NCBI RefSeq assembly: GCF_011193355.1
Contig: NZ_CP049780.1
Coordinates: forward strand, 6,788,634-6,852,633
DNA from: Streptomyces sp. JB150
GTDB taxonomy: Bacteria; Actinomycetota; Actinomycetes; Streptomycetales; Streptomycetaceae
Direction of reading: 5' to 3'
DNA length: 64,000 bases
Shown in pieces: positions 44,821 through 55,169 of this stretch. The notes below the pieces were generated by a model that made no database searches, was not told where the DNA came from, and saw nothing but the letters and a program-made list of their open reading frames with translations. Position 1 is the first letter of the stretch. The number at the start of each line of letters is the position of its first letter. A program made the translations under genes and the position numbers.

Positions 44821-46958
44821 GCGCGGAGCCGGACGGGCCGGAGGACAGACTGCGCCGGTTCGCGACGATCTGGAGCCGGGCGGTCTTCCCGGTGACCGTC
44901 ACGTCCCTGACCCGGCCGGAGTTCGAGGCGCGGCTGCTGCCGCTCGCCCGGCGGCTGAGCGAGGCGCTGCGGGCCCGCGCCTTCGACGCCGCCGAGGGCC
45001 GGGCCGTCGGCGCCGCGCTCGTCGCCGCGCACTGCACCGACCCGGAAGCGCTCAGCCGCACCCTGGACTGCGTGGACGCCTACCTGGTGCTCTACTGCGG
45101 CGAGGGCGGCAACCAGGAGGACCTGCGGGCGCGTTCGTCCCGCCTCCAGCACGCGATGGCCGCCGGGTTCGCCCAGGCACTGCGCGAACGCACCCTCGCC
45201 GAGCAGGAGTCCATCGCCCAGGCCGCGCTGCGCGCCCAGGGAGTGGTCGCCCAGGCGCTGCACGCCAGCGAGGCACGTTTCCGCGCGGTGTTCGAGGGCG
45301 CCGCCATAGGGATCGGCATCGCCGACCTGGACGGCAACATCCTGGAGGTCAACGGCGCCCTGCAGCGGATGTTCGGCGGCGGCGAGCAGAACGTGCGCGG
45401 CCGCAACGTCCGCGACTGGACGCACGCCGAGGACGCGCCCCAGGTGTGGCGGCTCTACGAGGAGCTGGTGCGCGGCGAACGCGAGCACTACCACGTGGAG
45501 AAGGCCTTCTACCGGCCCGACGGAACGGTCCTGTGGACCAACCTCACCGTTTCCCTGCTGCGCGACGCCGACGGCAATCCCCAGTACCAGCTGGCCCTCA
45601 TGGAGGACACCACCGAGCGCCGGCTGCTGAACCTGCGGCTGCGCTACGAGGCCACCCACGACGCCCTCACCGGCCTGCCCAACCGGACCCTGTTCTTCGA
45701 GCGCCTGGAGAAGGCCCTCAACGCGGGCCCCGGCCAGCGCTTCGGGCTGTGCTACCTCGACCTGGACGGCTTCAAGACCATCAACGACAGCCTGGGCCAC
45801 GCGGCCGGCGACCGGCTGCTCGTCGAGGTCGCCGACCGCCTCCAGGCCTGCGCCACGGCGCCCGGCGAGATGGTCGCCCGGCTCGGCGGCGACGAGTTCG
45901 TGGCGCTGACCACCGGGCCCGACACCCAGCGCGAGGTCGACGAGCTGGCGTCCCGGATCATGAACGCGCTGGTCGCCCCGGTCCGGATCGACGGCCGGGA
46001 GCTGACCGTGCGCGGCTCCATCGGCATCGTCGAGGGCCCGGCGGGGGAGCGCAGCGCGGCGGAGGTGCTGCGCAGCGCCGACATCACCATGTACCGGGCA
46101 AAGTCGGCGGGCGGCAACCGCTTCGAGCTGGCCGACGCCGAGGCCGACGCCCGCGCGATCACCCGGCACGGCCTCACCACCGCACTGCCGGCCGCCCTGG
46201 AGCGCGGCGAGTTCTTCATCGAGTACCAGCCGCTGGTCCACCTCGACGACGGCAGCGTACGCGGCGCGGAGGCGCTGGTGCGGTGGCTGCACCCGCAGCA
46301 CGGGGTGCTCGGTCCCGACCGGTTCATCCCGCTCGCCGAGCACACCGGCCTCATCGTCCCGCTGGGCCGCTGGGTCCTGGAGCAGTCGGTCCGCCAGGCC
46401 AAGGAATGGCGCGAACGCTACGCCGGCACCACCACCGCCCCGCTGCGCATCAACGTCAACCTCTCCCCCTGCCAGCTCACGCACCCCGGCCTGGTGCAGG
46501 ACACCGTCGACATCCTGGAGGCGGCCGGCATCACCCCCGACGCGCTCTGTCTGGAGGTCACCGAGTCCGCCCTCATCGGGGCCGACGACGACCTCCTCAA
46601 GCCGCTGCGGCGGCTCGCCGAGATGGGCGTCGACATCGCCCTGGACGACTTCGGCACGGGCTACTCCAACCTCGCCAACCTGCGCCGCCTCCCGGTGAGC
46701 ATCCTCAAGCTGGACCGCTCCTTCACCCAGAGCATGCAGCGCTTCCCGGCCGACCCCGTCGACCTCAAGATCGTGGAGGGCATCGTCTCCCTCGCCCACA
46801 GCCTGGACCTCACGGTCACGGTCGAGGGCGTCGAGACGGCCGCCCAGGCGGAGCAGCTGCGCATACTCGGCTGCGACACGGCACAGGGGTGGTACTACGC
46901 CCGTCCCGGCCCGCCGGAGCGCCTGCACGAACTGGCGATGGCGGACGCGACGGGCTGA
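44817..46958 (+). CDS. rmdA: PAS-GGDEF-EAL cyclic-di-GMP enzyme (RmdA ortholog)
   Basis: 713 residues, soluble. Residues ~1-140 are a helical region, 150-270 a PAS domain, 280-440 a GGDEF domain with an intact active motif (GGDEF, 357-361) and 460-705 an EAL domain with EAL (485-487), DDFGTGYSNL and EVTESAL-type metal and loop-6 motifs. Both synthesis and hydrolysis motifs are intact; S. coelicolor RmdA is reported as a phosphodiesterase affecting aerial growth. GTG 44817 overlaps the methyltransferase stop. The symbol is based on domain order and on neighbours (methyltransferase, SCO0930-type lipoprotein) matching the rmdA (SCO0928) region. Confidence 0.88.
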   Translation: MSAEPDGPEDRLRRFATIWSRAVFPVTVTSLTRPEFEARLLPLARRLSEALRARAFDAAEGRAVGAALVAAHCTDPEALSRTLDCVDAYLVLYCGEGGNQEDLRARSSRLQHAMAAGFAQALRERTLAEQESIAQAALRAQGVVAQALHASEARFRAVFEGAAIGIGIADLDGNILEVNGALQRMFGGGEQNVRGRNVRDWTHAEDAPQVWRLYEELVRGEREHYHVEKAFYRPDGTVLWTNLTVSLLRDADGNPQYQLALMEDTTERRLLNLRLRYEATHDALTGLPNRTLFFERLEKALNAGPGQRFGLCYLDLDGFKTINDSLGHAAGDRLLVEVADRLQACATAPGEMVARLGGDEFVALTTGPDTQREVDELASRIMNALVAPVRIDGRELTVRGSIGIVEGPAGERSAAEVLRSADITMYRAKSAGGNRFELADAEADARAITRHGLTTALPAALERGEFFIEYQPLVHLDDGSVRGAEALVRWLHPQHGVLGPDRFIPLAEHTGLIVPLGRWVLEQSVRQAKEWRERYAGTTTAPLRINVNLSPCQLTHPGLVQDTVDILEAAGITPDALCLEVTESALIGADDDLLKPLRRLAEMGVDIALDDFGTGYSNLANLRRLPVSILKLDRSFTQSMQRFPADPVDLKIVEGIVSLAHSLDLTVTVEGVETAAQAEQLRILGCDTAQGWYYARPGPPERLHELAMADATG

Positions 46959-47026
46959 GCACGGCGGGGGTGCCCGGCCTACGATCGAGGGAGAGGACCC
47001 GAGTGGGCCCGGCTGGGAGCACGGGC

Positions 47027-47476
47027 ATGGACAACACCGAGATGCGCCGCCTCTTCGAGGCGCACCGCGCGGCGGAGGCGGCCCGGGACATCGACGGCAT
47101 CCTCGCCACCTTCGTCACCGACTGCTTCCTGGAGACGAAGGCGCTGGGCCTGCGCAGCCAGGGCAGGGACGCGGTGCGCGCCGCCTACCGGTCGCAGTAC
47201 TTCACCGCGTTCCCCGACCTCGCCCCCGAGGACGAGGGCGTCACCTTCGGCGACGACGTCCTCGCCGTCTGGGGCACCCTGCGCGGCACCAGCCAGGGCG
47301 ACTGGCTGGGCGTACCCCCCGGCGGCGGCACCTTCGCGGTCCCCTTCGCGAATGTCGTCCCCTTCCGCGACGGCCTCATGGCCGGCGAGTCGCTCTACTT
47401 CGACCTGGCCACCCTCTGCGACCAGGCACACATCCCCCTGTCACACATCCGCCAGGCAGCATCCCACCATCGCTAA
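47027..47476 (+). CDS. SnoaL-like / NTF2-fold protein
   Basis: 149 residues, NTF2-like fold of the SnoaL ester-cyclase group: MRRLFEAHRAAEAARDIDGILATF and RGTSQGDWLGVPPGGGTFAVPFANVVPFRDGLM fit that pattern. The GTSxGxW-G-PP-G signature resembles SnoaL-type proteins, but the catalytic role is unclear. ATG 47027 has GGGAG upstream. Followed by the 80-bp tandem array. Confidence 0.8.
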   Translation: MDNTEMRRLFEAHRAAEAARDIDGILATFVTDCFLETKALGLRSQGRDAVRAAYRSQYFTAFPDLAPEDEGVTFGDDVLAVWGTLRGTSQGDWLGVPPGGGTFAVPFANVVPFRDGLMAGESLYFDLATLCDQAHIPLSHIRQAASHHR

Positions 47477-47490
47477 GCCCAGCCTCCGAA

Positions 47491-47890
47491 GGGGCACGAG
47501 GAACTGCGCGCCCAGCCCCAACGCACCCGCACCCCGCCAAGCCGCCGCAGCGCACCGACGATCCCGCCCAGGGGCGCGGGGAACTGCGCGACCGGCCACC
47601 ACGCTGCCGCACCCGGCCGAGTCGCCGCAGCGCACCGGCGATCCCGCCCAGGGGCGCGAGGAACTGCGCGCCCAGCCCCAACGCACCCGCACCCGGCCGA
47701 GTCGCCGCAGCGCACCGGCGATCCCGCTCAGGGGCGCGGGGAACTGCGCGACCGGCCACCACGCATCCGCACTCCGCCGAGTCGCCGCAGCGCACCGGCG
47801 ATCCCGCTCAGGGGCGCGGGGAACTGCGCGACCGGCCACCACGCACTCGCACCCCGCCGAGCCGCCGCAGCGAACCGGCGCCCCCCAAAA
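47491..47890. repeat. Five-copy 80-bp tandem array
   Basis: The core GAACTGCGCG recurs at 47501, 47581, 47661, 47741 and 47821, exactly 80 bp apart. Each unit also has AGGGGCGCGGG-like sequence just before and GCCGCAGCGCACCGGCGATCC-like sequence near its end. Copies 1 and 3 have CCCAGCCCC after the core; copies 2, 4 and 5 have ACCGGCCACC. As 80 is not a multiple of three, reading frames through it are artefacts. GGGGCGCGGGGAACTGCGCG resembles a common Streptomyces intergenic repeat that I recall. Confidence 0.9.
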
Positions 47891-47899
47891 ACCCCACCC

Positions 47900-48784
47900 T
47901 CACCGCTCCAGCAACATCCGCTGCAACTCCCGTGCAGCCCGAGGCGGAGCCACATCGCTGCGGTGGGCCAGCGCGATCACCCGATGCAACCCCGGCCGCG
48001 CCAGCGGAGTCACCCGCAGCCCCCGCCCGGACCGCGCCGCGACCATCCGCGGGACGACGGCGACCCCCAGCCCCGCCCGCACGAACCCCAGCACCGCGTC
48101 CATCTCCCCGCCCTCCACCGCGAAGTCCGGCTCGAAGCCCTCGGCGCGGCACGCGGCCACGGTCAGCTCCCGCAGGTCGTACCCGTGCCGGAACATCACC
48201 AGCCGTTCACCCTCCAGATCGGCGATCCGCACGGTGCGCCGCCCGCCGCCGGGCCGGGGCGCCTCCGGCGAGGAGACGACGACCAGGTCCTCGCGCAGCA
48301 GCTCCACCGTGGTCAGCGCCGGTGAGGGCGTCGGCAGGGGCAGCACCACCAGCGCCAGGTCGAGCGCGCCGCGCGCGAGATGCCGTACGAGGTCGTGGGA
48401 GCCGCCCTCCTCGATCAGCAGCCGGATGCCCGGGTAGCGGTCGTGGAAGGCGCGCAGCACGTCCGGCAGCAGCCCCGTGCACAGGCTCGGCGTCGCACCC
48501 AGCCGGACCCGCCCGCGCCGCAGCTGCACCAGTTCCTGCACCTCGTGCCGCGCGGTGTCCGCGTCGGCGAGGATCCGCCGCGCCAGCGGCAGCAGCGCCT
48601 CCCCGGCGTCGGTCAGCGTGATGTTGCCGCGCGCCCGCAGGAACAGGTCCGCGCCCAGCTCCCGCTCCAGCGCCTTGATCTGCTGCGACAGCGACGGCTG
48701 TGCCACGTGCACGAGTTCGGCGGCCCGGGTGAAGTGCCGGGTCTCGGCGACGGCCACGAAGTACTGGAGCTGCTGGAACTGCAT
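47900..48784 (-). CDS. LysR-family transcriptional regulator beside sdhCAB
   Basis: 294 residues. LysR helix-turn-helix at the N-terminus ([40 protein letters not shown]), linker helix, then a periplasmic-binding-like effector domain. ATG 48784 begins MQFQQLQYF as in the family; the extension to 48826 is not needed. It is divergent from sdhCAB with 84 bp between starts, and that gap holds a perfect T-N11-A palindrome. It is probably an activator or repressor of the sdh operon; the co-inducer is unknown. Confidence 0.9.
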   Translation of the reverse strand: MQFQQLQYFVAVAETRHFTRAAELVHVAQPSLSQQIKALERELGADLFLRARGNITLTDAGEALLPLARRILADADTARHEVQELVQLRRGRVRLGATPSLCTGLLPDVLRAFHDRYPGIRLLIEEGGSHDLVRHLARGALDLALVVLPLPTPSPALTTVELLREDLVVVSSPEAPRPGGGRRTVRIADLEGERLVMFRHGYDLRELTVAACRAEGFEPDFAVEGGEMDAVLGFVRAGLGVAVVPRMVAARSGRGLRVTPLARPGLHRVIALAHRSDVAPPRAARELQRMLLER

Positions 48785-48793
48785 CGACCCAGC

Positions 48794-48808
48794 ATAGGTT
48801 CGCCCTAT
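48794..48808. promoter_or_regulatory. LysR-type operator between lysR and sdhC
   Basis: ATAGGTTCGCCCTAT is a perfect inverted repeat (ATAGG/CCTAT) with the LysR T-N11-A form, 10 bp before the regulator's start and 60 bp before sdhC. It is placed for autoregulation and control of the sdh operon. Confidence 0.75.
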
Positions 48809-48868
48809 CGAATCAAGCCGGACCATGTCTTGGACCGATGAGGTGTCGCCCGCCTAGCGTGCTGTTCC

Positions 48869-49576
48869 ATGGCTCTGGCAACGCGGACGGGCCGACGGCC
48901 GTCCATGGCACGCACGATCTGGGACAGCACCGTCGGCAAGAAGACAGTGATGGCCGTCAGCGGCGTGATCATGCTGCTGTACCTGGTCGCCCACGTGATC
49001 GGCAACCTGAAGATCTTCTTCGGTCCGGAGGAGTTCAACCGCTACGGGCACTGGCTGCGCACGGTCGGCGAGCCGTTCATGCACTACGAGTGGACGCTGT
49101 GGCTGATCCGCGTCGTCCTGCTCGCCGCGGTCGTCGCGCACGCCGTCTCCGCGTACCAGCTCAGCCGCCGCGACATCAAGGCGCGCCCCAGCAAGTACGT
49201 GCACCGGAAGCCGCGCGCCTCTTACGCCACGCGCACCATGCGCTGGGGCGGGATCATCCTCGGCCTGTTCATCGTCTGGCACGTCCTGGACCTGACCACC
49301 GGCCACACCCACCCGGGCGGCTTCCAGGAGGGCCGGCCCTACGAGAACGTCGTCGACACCTTCTCCACCTGGTACGGCAACGTCGTCTACATCGTCGCGA
49401 TGCTCGCCCTCGGCCTGCACATCCGGCACGGCTTCTGGAGCGCCGCGCAGACCCTGGGCGTCTCCAGCCGCACCCGCGACCGCGCCCTGAAGACCATCGC
49501 CAACGTCCTCGCGCTGCTGCTCACGGCCGGTTTCATCGCCGTACCCGTGGGCGTCATGACCGGAGTGGTGAGCTGA
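48869..49576 (+). CDS. sdhC: Succinate dehydrogenase/fumarate reductase cytochrome b subunit
   Basis: 235 residues, one five-helix membrane subunit in place of separate SdhC and SdhD, as in Bacillus and Corynebacterium menaquinone-linked enzymes. Candidate heme-ligand histidines lie in [26 protein letters not shown] and [12 protein letters not shown]. It anchors SdhA/SdhB and passes electrons to menaquinone. ATG 48869 lies 8 bp after TAGCGT, a -10-like box, so the transcript may be leaderless. First gene of sdhCAB. Confidence 0.92.
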   Translation: MALATRTGRRPSMARTIWDSTVGKKTVMAVSGVIMLLYLVAHVIGNLKIFFGPEEFNRYGHWLRTVGEPFMHYEWTLWLIRVVLLAAVVAHAVSAYQLSRRDIKARPSKYVHRKPRASYATRTMRWGGIILGLFIVWHVLDLTTGHTHPGGFQEGRPYENVVDTFSTWYGNVVYIVAMLALGLHIRHGFWSAAQTLGVSSRTRDRALKTIANVLALLLTAGFIAVPVGVMTGVVS

Positions 49577-49578
49577 AC

Positions 49579-51524
<1,946 letters not shown>

Positions 51525-51528
<4 letters not shown>

Positions 51529-52271
51529 AGCTCACCCTGCGCGTCTGGCGCCAGAAGAACGCCGACGCCGACGGCGCCATGTCCACGTACGAGGTGGACG
51601 GCATCTCGCCCGACATGTCGTTCCTGGAGATGCTGGACACCCTCAACGAGGAACTCATCCTCAAGGGCGAGGACCCCGTCGCCTTCGACCACGACTGCCG
51701 CGAGGGCATCTGCGGCGCCTGCTCACTGGTCATCAACGGGGACGCGCACGGACCCGAGCGCACCACCACCTGCCAGCTGCACATGCGGTCCTTCAAGGAC
51801 GGCGACACCATCGACATCGAGCCGTGGCGGGCGGCGGCCTTCCCGGTCATCAAGGACCTGGTCGTGGACCGGTCCGCGTTCGACCGGATCATCCAGGCCG
51901 GCGGGTACATCACCGCGCCGACCGGCTCCGCCCCGGAGGCGCACGCCACTCCGGTGCCGAAACCGGACGCCGACCACGCCTTCGAGCACGCCGAGTGCAT
52001 CGGCTGCGGCGCGTGCGTCGCCGCCTGCCCCAACGGCGCGGCGATGCTGTTCACCTCCGCCAAGGTCAACCACCTCAACGTGCTGCCGCAGGGAGCGCCC
52101 GAGCGGGAGACGCGGGTGCTCGACATGGTGGCGCAGATGGACGAGGAGGGGTTCGGCGGGTGCACGCTGACCGGCGAGTGCGCGACCGCCTGCCCGAAGG
52201 GCATCCCGCTGATGTCGATCACCCGCATGAACAAGGAGTGGCTGCGGGCCACCCGGAAGGTGAAGCGGTGA
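51525..52271 (+). CDS. sdhB: Succinate dehydrogenase/fumarate reductase iron-sulfur subunit
   Basis: 248 residues. [2Fe-2S] cluster motif CREGICGAC with a further Cys in TTTCQLHM; C-terminal cysteine groups [12 protein letters not shown] and [18 protein letters not shown] hold the [4Fe-4S] and [3Fe-4S] or second cubane centres. It links SdhA to the membrane subunit. ATG overlaps the sdhA stop (ATGA). A strong hairpin at 52337-52366 ends the operon. Confidence 0.95.
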
Positions 52272-52336
52272 CCCCCTGAAAAGAGCCGGCGTCCGCGGGC
52301 GCCGCGAGGTGAACGTTCGCCGAAGGTGCGGACGGG

Positions 52337-52366
52337 CGGGGCCGGGACCGGTGCTCCCCGGCCCCG
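52337..52366 (+). terminator. Hairpin terminator after sdhCAB
   Basis: CGGGGCCGGG (52337-52346) and CCCGGCCCCG (52357-52366) form a perfect 10-bp stem, 66 bp after the sdhB stop. Confidence 0.75.
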
Positions 52367-52399
52367 TCTCGTACGACCGGCCTCGGTACGCTGCCGGTC

Positions 52400-53425
52400 A
52401 TGATCTTCCAAGGACAGGGGAGGGAGCGGTTCTCGCAGGCCGTGACGGACTTCGAGACCGCTGTGCGGGCACAGGACCCGGACCGGGCGGAGCGCGCCTT
52501 CCAGCAGCTGCACCACACCCTCGGCGGCGCGGCCCCGCACGAGGTCGCGCAGGCCGCGCCACGGCTCGCCGCGCTGCTGCCCGAGGTGCCGCCGGGGCCG
52601 CGCGGGATCGTGGCCGTGATCGTCGGAGCCTGCGTGGAGCGGGGCGCCGACCCGCTGCCCTGCGCCGCCCCGGTCTTCGCGGAGCTGGCCGAGACGCTCG
52701 CCGCCGTCGGCGAGTTCTGCGCACGCTGGGCGGAGACCGGCGGAGGGGAGTTCCCCGACCCGCAGGACGGCGAAGTCGACCCGGCACTCTTCGACCGGGC
52801 CGGGGCGGAGGAGACCCTGGCCTGGTTCTCCCTGCCGCAGTGGGAGATGGGGTCCCTCGCCCTGCTCAACCACCACCGGGTGCGGACCGCGCTGGACGGC
52901 TCGCTGCGCGCCCGGCTGCTGCGCGCGGTGCAGTCCGTGCGGGAGGCGACCGGGCACGAGCTGAAATGCCTGGCCTACGCCCTGCTCGTCCTCGACGACG
53001 AGCCGCTGGTCGTGCTGCACCGCCCGACCGGCACCGGCTACGCGATGCGGATGAGCGGCATCGGCGACAACTTCCAGCTGCACACCCTGCTCGCGGACGT
53101 CCTCGTCGGCGGCGGACACGTGCCCGGCCGGGCCCCCTCCGCACAGGAGGCCGCCGTCTGCCGGGACGCGCCCGGCCAGGTGCCGACCACCGGCTCCTTC
53201 AACCTCGTCACCCCCGGCGGCGAGTGGGTGTGGAACGAGGGCACCCCGAGCGACATACCCGTGGTCGACGGCGTCCGGCTGCTCGTCCTCGACCCGCCGC
53301 CCTACGAGCGCGGCTGGCCCGCCGGCCGGTTCTTCCCCGGCATGAAAGGAGACCTCGTCCTGGAGCGGGTCCTCGACGCCGCCGAGACGCGCCGCCGGCT
53401 CGAAGGCTGCGCACCGCCCCGGTGA
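52400..53425 (+). CDS. Hypothetical protein, 341 residues, unrecognised
   Basis: No known family was recognised. The first ~150 residues are helical and Ala-rich (FERAFQQLHHTLGGAAPHEVA-like region near 35-55), and the second half is ordered with WFSLPQWEMGSLALLNH, ATGHELKCLAYALLVLDDEPLVVLHRPTGTGYAMRMSGIGDNFQLHTLLADVLVGGG-type beta segments (about residues 195-250) and a tail LLVLDPPPYERGWPAGRF. Predicted cytoplasmic, no membrane helix. The ATG at 52400 follows TACGCT by 7 bp with no ribosome site, so a leaderless transcript is likely. It sits between the sdh operon and the ornithine-lipid genes. Confidence 0.75.
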   Translation: MIFQGQGRERFSQAVTDFETAVRAQDPDRAERAFQQLHHTLGGAAPHEVAQAAPRLAALLPEVPPGPRGIVAVIVGACVERGADPLPCAAPVFAELAETLAAVGEFCARWAETGGGEFPDPQDGEVDPALFDRAGAEETLAWFSLPQWEMGSLALLNHHRVRTALDGSLRARLLRAVQSVREATGHELKCLAYALLVLDDEPLVVLHRPTGTGYAMRMSGIGDNFQLHTLLADVLVGGGHVPGRAPSAQEAAVCRDAPGQVPTTGSFNLVTPGGEWVWNEGTPSDIPVVDGVRLLVLDPPPYERGWPAGRFFPGMKGDLVLERVLDAAETRRRLEGCAPPR

Positions 53426-53579
53426 CACACCGCCCGGACATGGCGGGGTCCGCACGGCCGCGTTCCGTTCAACGACCCCACATCCCCGCTCCCGTCACCG
53501 GTCACGTACCGGCCAGACGGCCTCGGAAGAAACGGGGTGTACCACCTCCGCCCCCTTCCGGCCGTACCAGGAGTGAGCC

Positions 53580-54353
53580 ATGACCGGTGTGTCCACGCTC
53601 GACCGCCCCCCGCAGCCCGCGGCGCCCACCCGCTACACCGTGACGCTCGCCCGGGACGAGGACGACGTGCGGGCCGCGCAGCGGCTGCGGCACGACGTCT
53701 TCGCGGGCGAGATGGGCGCCCTGCTGACCAGCCCGCAGCCGGGGCTCGACATCGACGCCTTCGACGCGTACTGCGACCACCTGCTGGTGCGCGAGGAGTT
53801 CACCGGACAGGTCGTCGGCACCTACCGGCTGCTGCCGCCCGAACGGGCCGCGGTGGCCGGGCGGCTGTACTCGGACGGCGAGTTCGACCTCGCCCCGCTC
53901 GACGCGATCCGGCCCGGCCTGGTCGAGGTCGGCCGCTCCTGCGTCCACCCCGGCCACCGGGACGGCGCGGTGATCGGCCTCATCTGGGCCGGCATCGCCC
54001 GCTACATGACCGACCGGGGCCACGAGTGGCTGGCGGGCTGCTGCTCCATCCCGCTCACCGACGGCGGCGCCCTCGCGGCGGCCACCTGGGACCGGGTGCG
54101 CGAGCGACACCTCGCCCCCGAGCAGTACCGGGTACGCCCCCTGCTGCCCTGGACGGCCGACGGCGTGGCCCGGCCGGCCGGCCGCACCGAGCTGCCGCCG
54201 CTGCTGCGCGGCTACCTCCGCCTCGGCGCCTGGGTGTGCGGGCAAGCCGCGCTCGACGCGGACTTCGGCGTCGCCGACCTGTACGTGCTGCTGTCGATGC
54301 GCCGGGTCCACCCGCGCTACCTGCGGCACTTCCTCTCCCTCGTCCCGGCCTGA
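53580..54353 (+). CDS. olsB: Ornithine N-acyltransferase (lyso-ornithine lipid synthase)
   Basis: 257 residues, GNAT-fold acyltransferase of the OlsB type: the family signatures RLRHDVFAGEMGA, FDAYCDHLLVRE, VGTYRLLPPE, YSDGEFDLAPL, VEVGRSCVHPGHRDGAVIGLIWAGIARY and a CCSIPL-type segment are all present. It transfers a 3-hydroxy fatty acid from ACP to ornithine. ATG 53580 has AGGAG 8 bp upstream. The next gene, olsA, starts within its stop (TGATG), so both enzymes are made together. As I recall, S. coelicolor has the same pair at SCO0920-SCO0921. Confidence 0.88.
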   Translation: MTGVSTLDRPPQPAAPTRYTVTLARDEDDVRAAQRLRHDVFAGEMGALLTSPQPGLDIDAFDAYCDHLLVREEFTGQVVGTYRLLPPERAAVAGRLYSDGEFDLAPLDAIRPGLVEVGRSCVHPGHRDGAVIGLIWAGIARYMTDRGHEWLAGCCSIPLTDGGALAAATWDRVRERHLAPEQYRVRPLLPWTADGVARPAGRTELPPLLRGYLRLGAWVCGQAALDADFGVADLYVLLSMRRVHPRYLRHFLSLVPA

Positions 54354-55162
54354 TGAGCGCCTGGCTGCCCGGCGCCCCCTGCACCCCGCGCGCCTGCGTC
54401 CCGGCCCCCGGCGGCGCCGCGGCCGCGCCCCGCGCCGTGCTGCGGCTCACGGCGGTCGCGGTGCTGCTCCTGGCCGGCGTCGCGCTGTCCCCGCTGGGCG
54501 GGCGCCTCCCGGCCGGCCTGGTACGACACTGGTGCCGGGCGCTCGTACGGGCCGCGGGGGTGCGGGTCAGGATCAGCGGGGCCGCGCCGCCCGACGGCGG
54601 GGTGCTGCTGGTCGCCAACCACATCTCCTGGCTGGACATCCCGCTGCTGGCCGCCGTCCGCCCCGCCCGGATGCTCGCCAAGACCGAGATACGGCGGTGG
54701 CCGGTCGCCGGAGCGCTGGCCGCGCGCGGCGGGGCGCTGTTCATCGACCGGGACCGGCTGCGCGCCCTGCCCGGGACGGTGGCCCGGATCGCCGCGGCCC
54801 TGCGCTCCGGCGCGGCGGTCGGCGTGTTCCCCGAGGGCAGCACCTGGTGCGGGCGCGCCCAGGGCGAGTTCCGGCGCGCCGTGTTCCAGGCCGCGCTGGA
54901 CGCGGGCGCGCCCGTCCAGCCGGTGCGGCTGCGCTACCGCCTCGCCGACGGCTCGCCCGGCACCGCCGCCGCGTTCGTCGGCAACGACTCCCTCCTCGCG
55001 TCGCTGTGGCGCGTCGCGACGGCCCGGCACCTGATCGCCGAGGTCGACGTACGCCCCCTCATCCCGCCCGGCACCCACCCCGACCGCCGCTCCCTGGCCC
55101 ACGCCGCCCAGCCGGCCCGCACTCCGGAGCCGCGCTGGACCCACGCGGCGCTGGTGGCGTGA
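54353..55162 (+). CDS. olsA: Lyso-ornithine lipid O-acyltransferase
   Basis: 269 residues, PlsC-type acyltransferase with one or two N-terminal hydrophobic stretches. Catalytic motif NHISWLD (HxxxxD) and the substrate motif FPEGST are present, spaced as usual. Following OlsB, it would add the second acyl chain to give the ornithine lipid, a phosphorus-free membrane lipid. Starts 1 bp into the olsB stop. The C-terminal ~40 residues are Arg/Pro-rich and variable. Confidence 0.88.
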   Translation: MSAWLPGAPCTPRACVPAPGGAAAAPRAVLRLTAVAVLLLAGVALSPLGGRLPAGLVRHWCRALVRAAGVRVRISGAAPPDGGVLLVANHISWLDIPLLAAVRPARMLAKTEIRRWPVAGALAARGGALFIDRDRLRALPGTVARIAAALRSGAAVGVFPEGSTWCGRAQGEFRRAVFQAALDAGAPVQPVRLRYRLADGSPGTAAAFVGNDSLLASLWRVATARHLIAEVDVRPLIPPGTHPDRRSLAHAAQPARTPEPRWTHAALVA

Positions 55163-55169
55163 GGAGGCC

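Noticed and set aside
44532..46928. Long antisense frame over rmdA
   Set aside because: Mirror-frame composition without motifs; the plus strand has full PAS-GGDEF-EAL.
47491..47890. CRISPR array
   Set aside because: Units are fully repeated with no unique spacers, and no cas genes are near.
47376..47955. Several frames across the 80-bp array
   Set aside because: An 80-bp period cannot keep one frame; they are products of the repeat.
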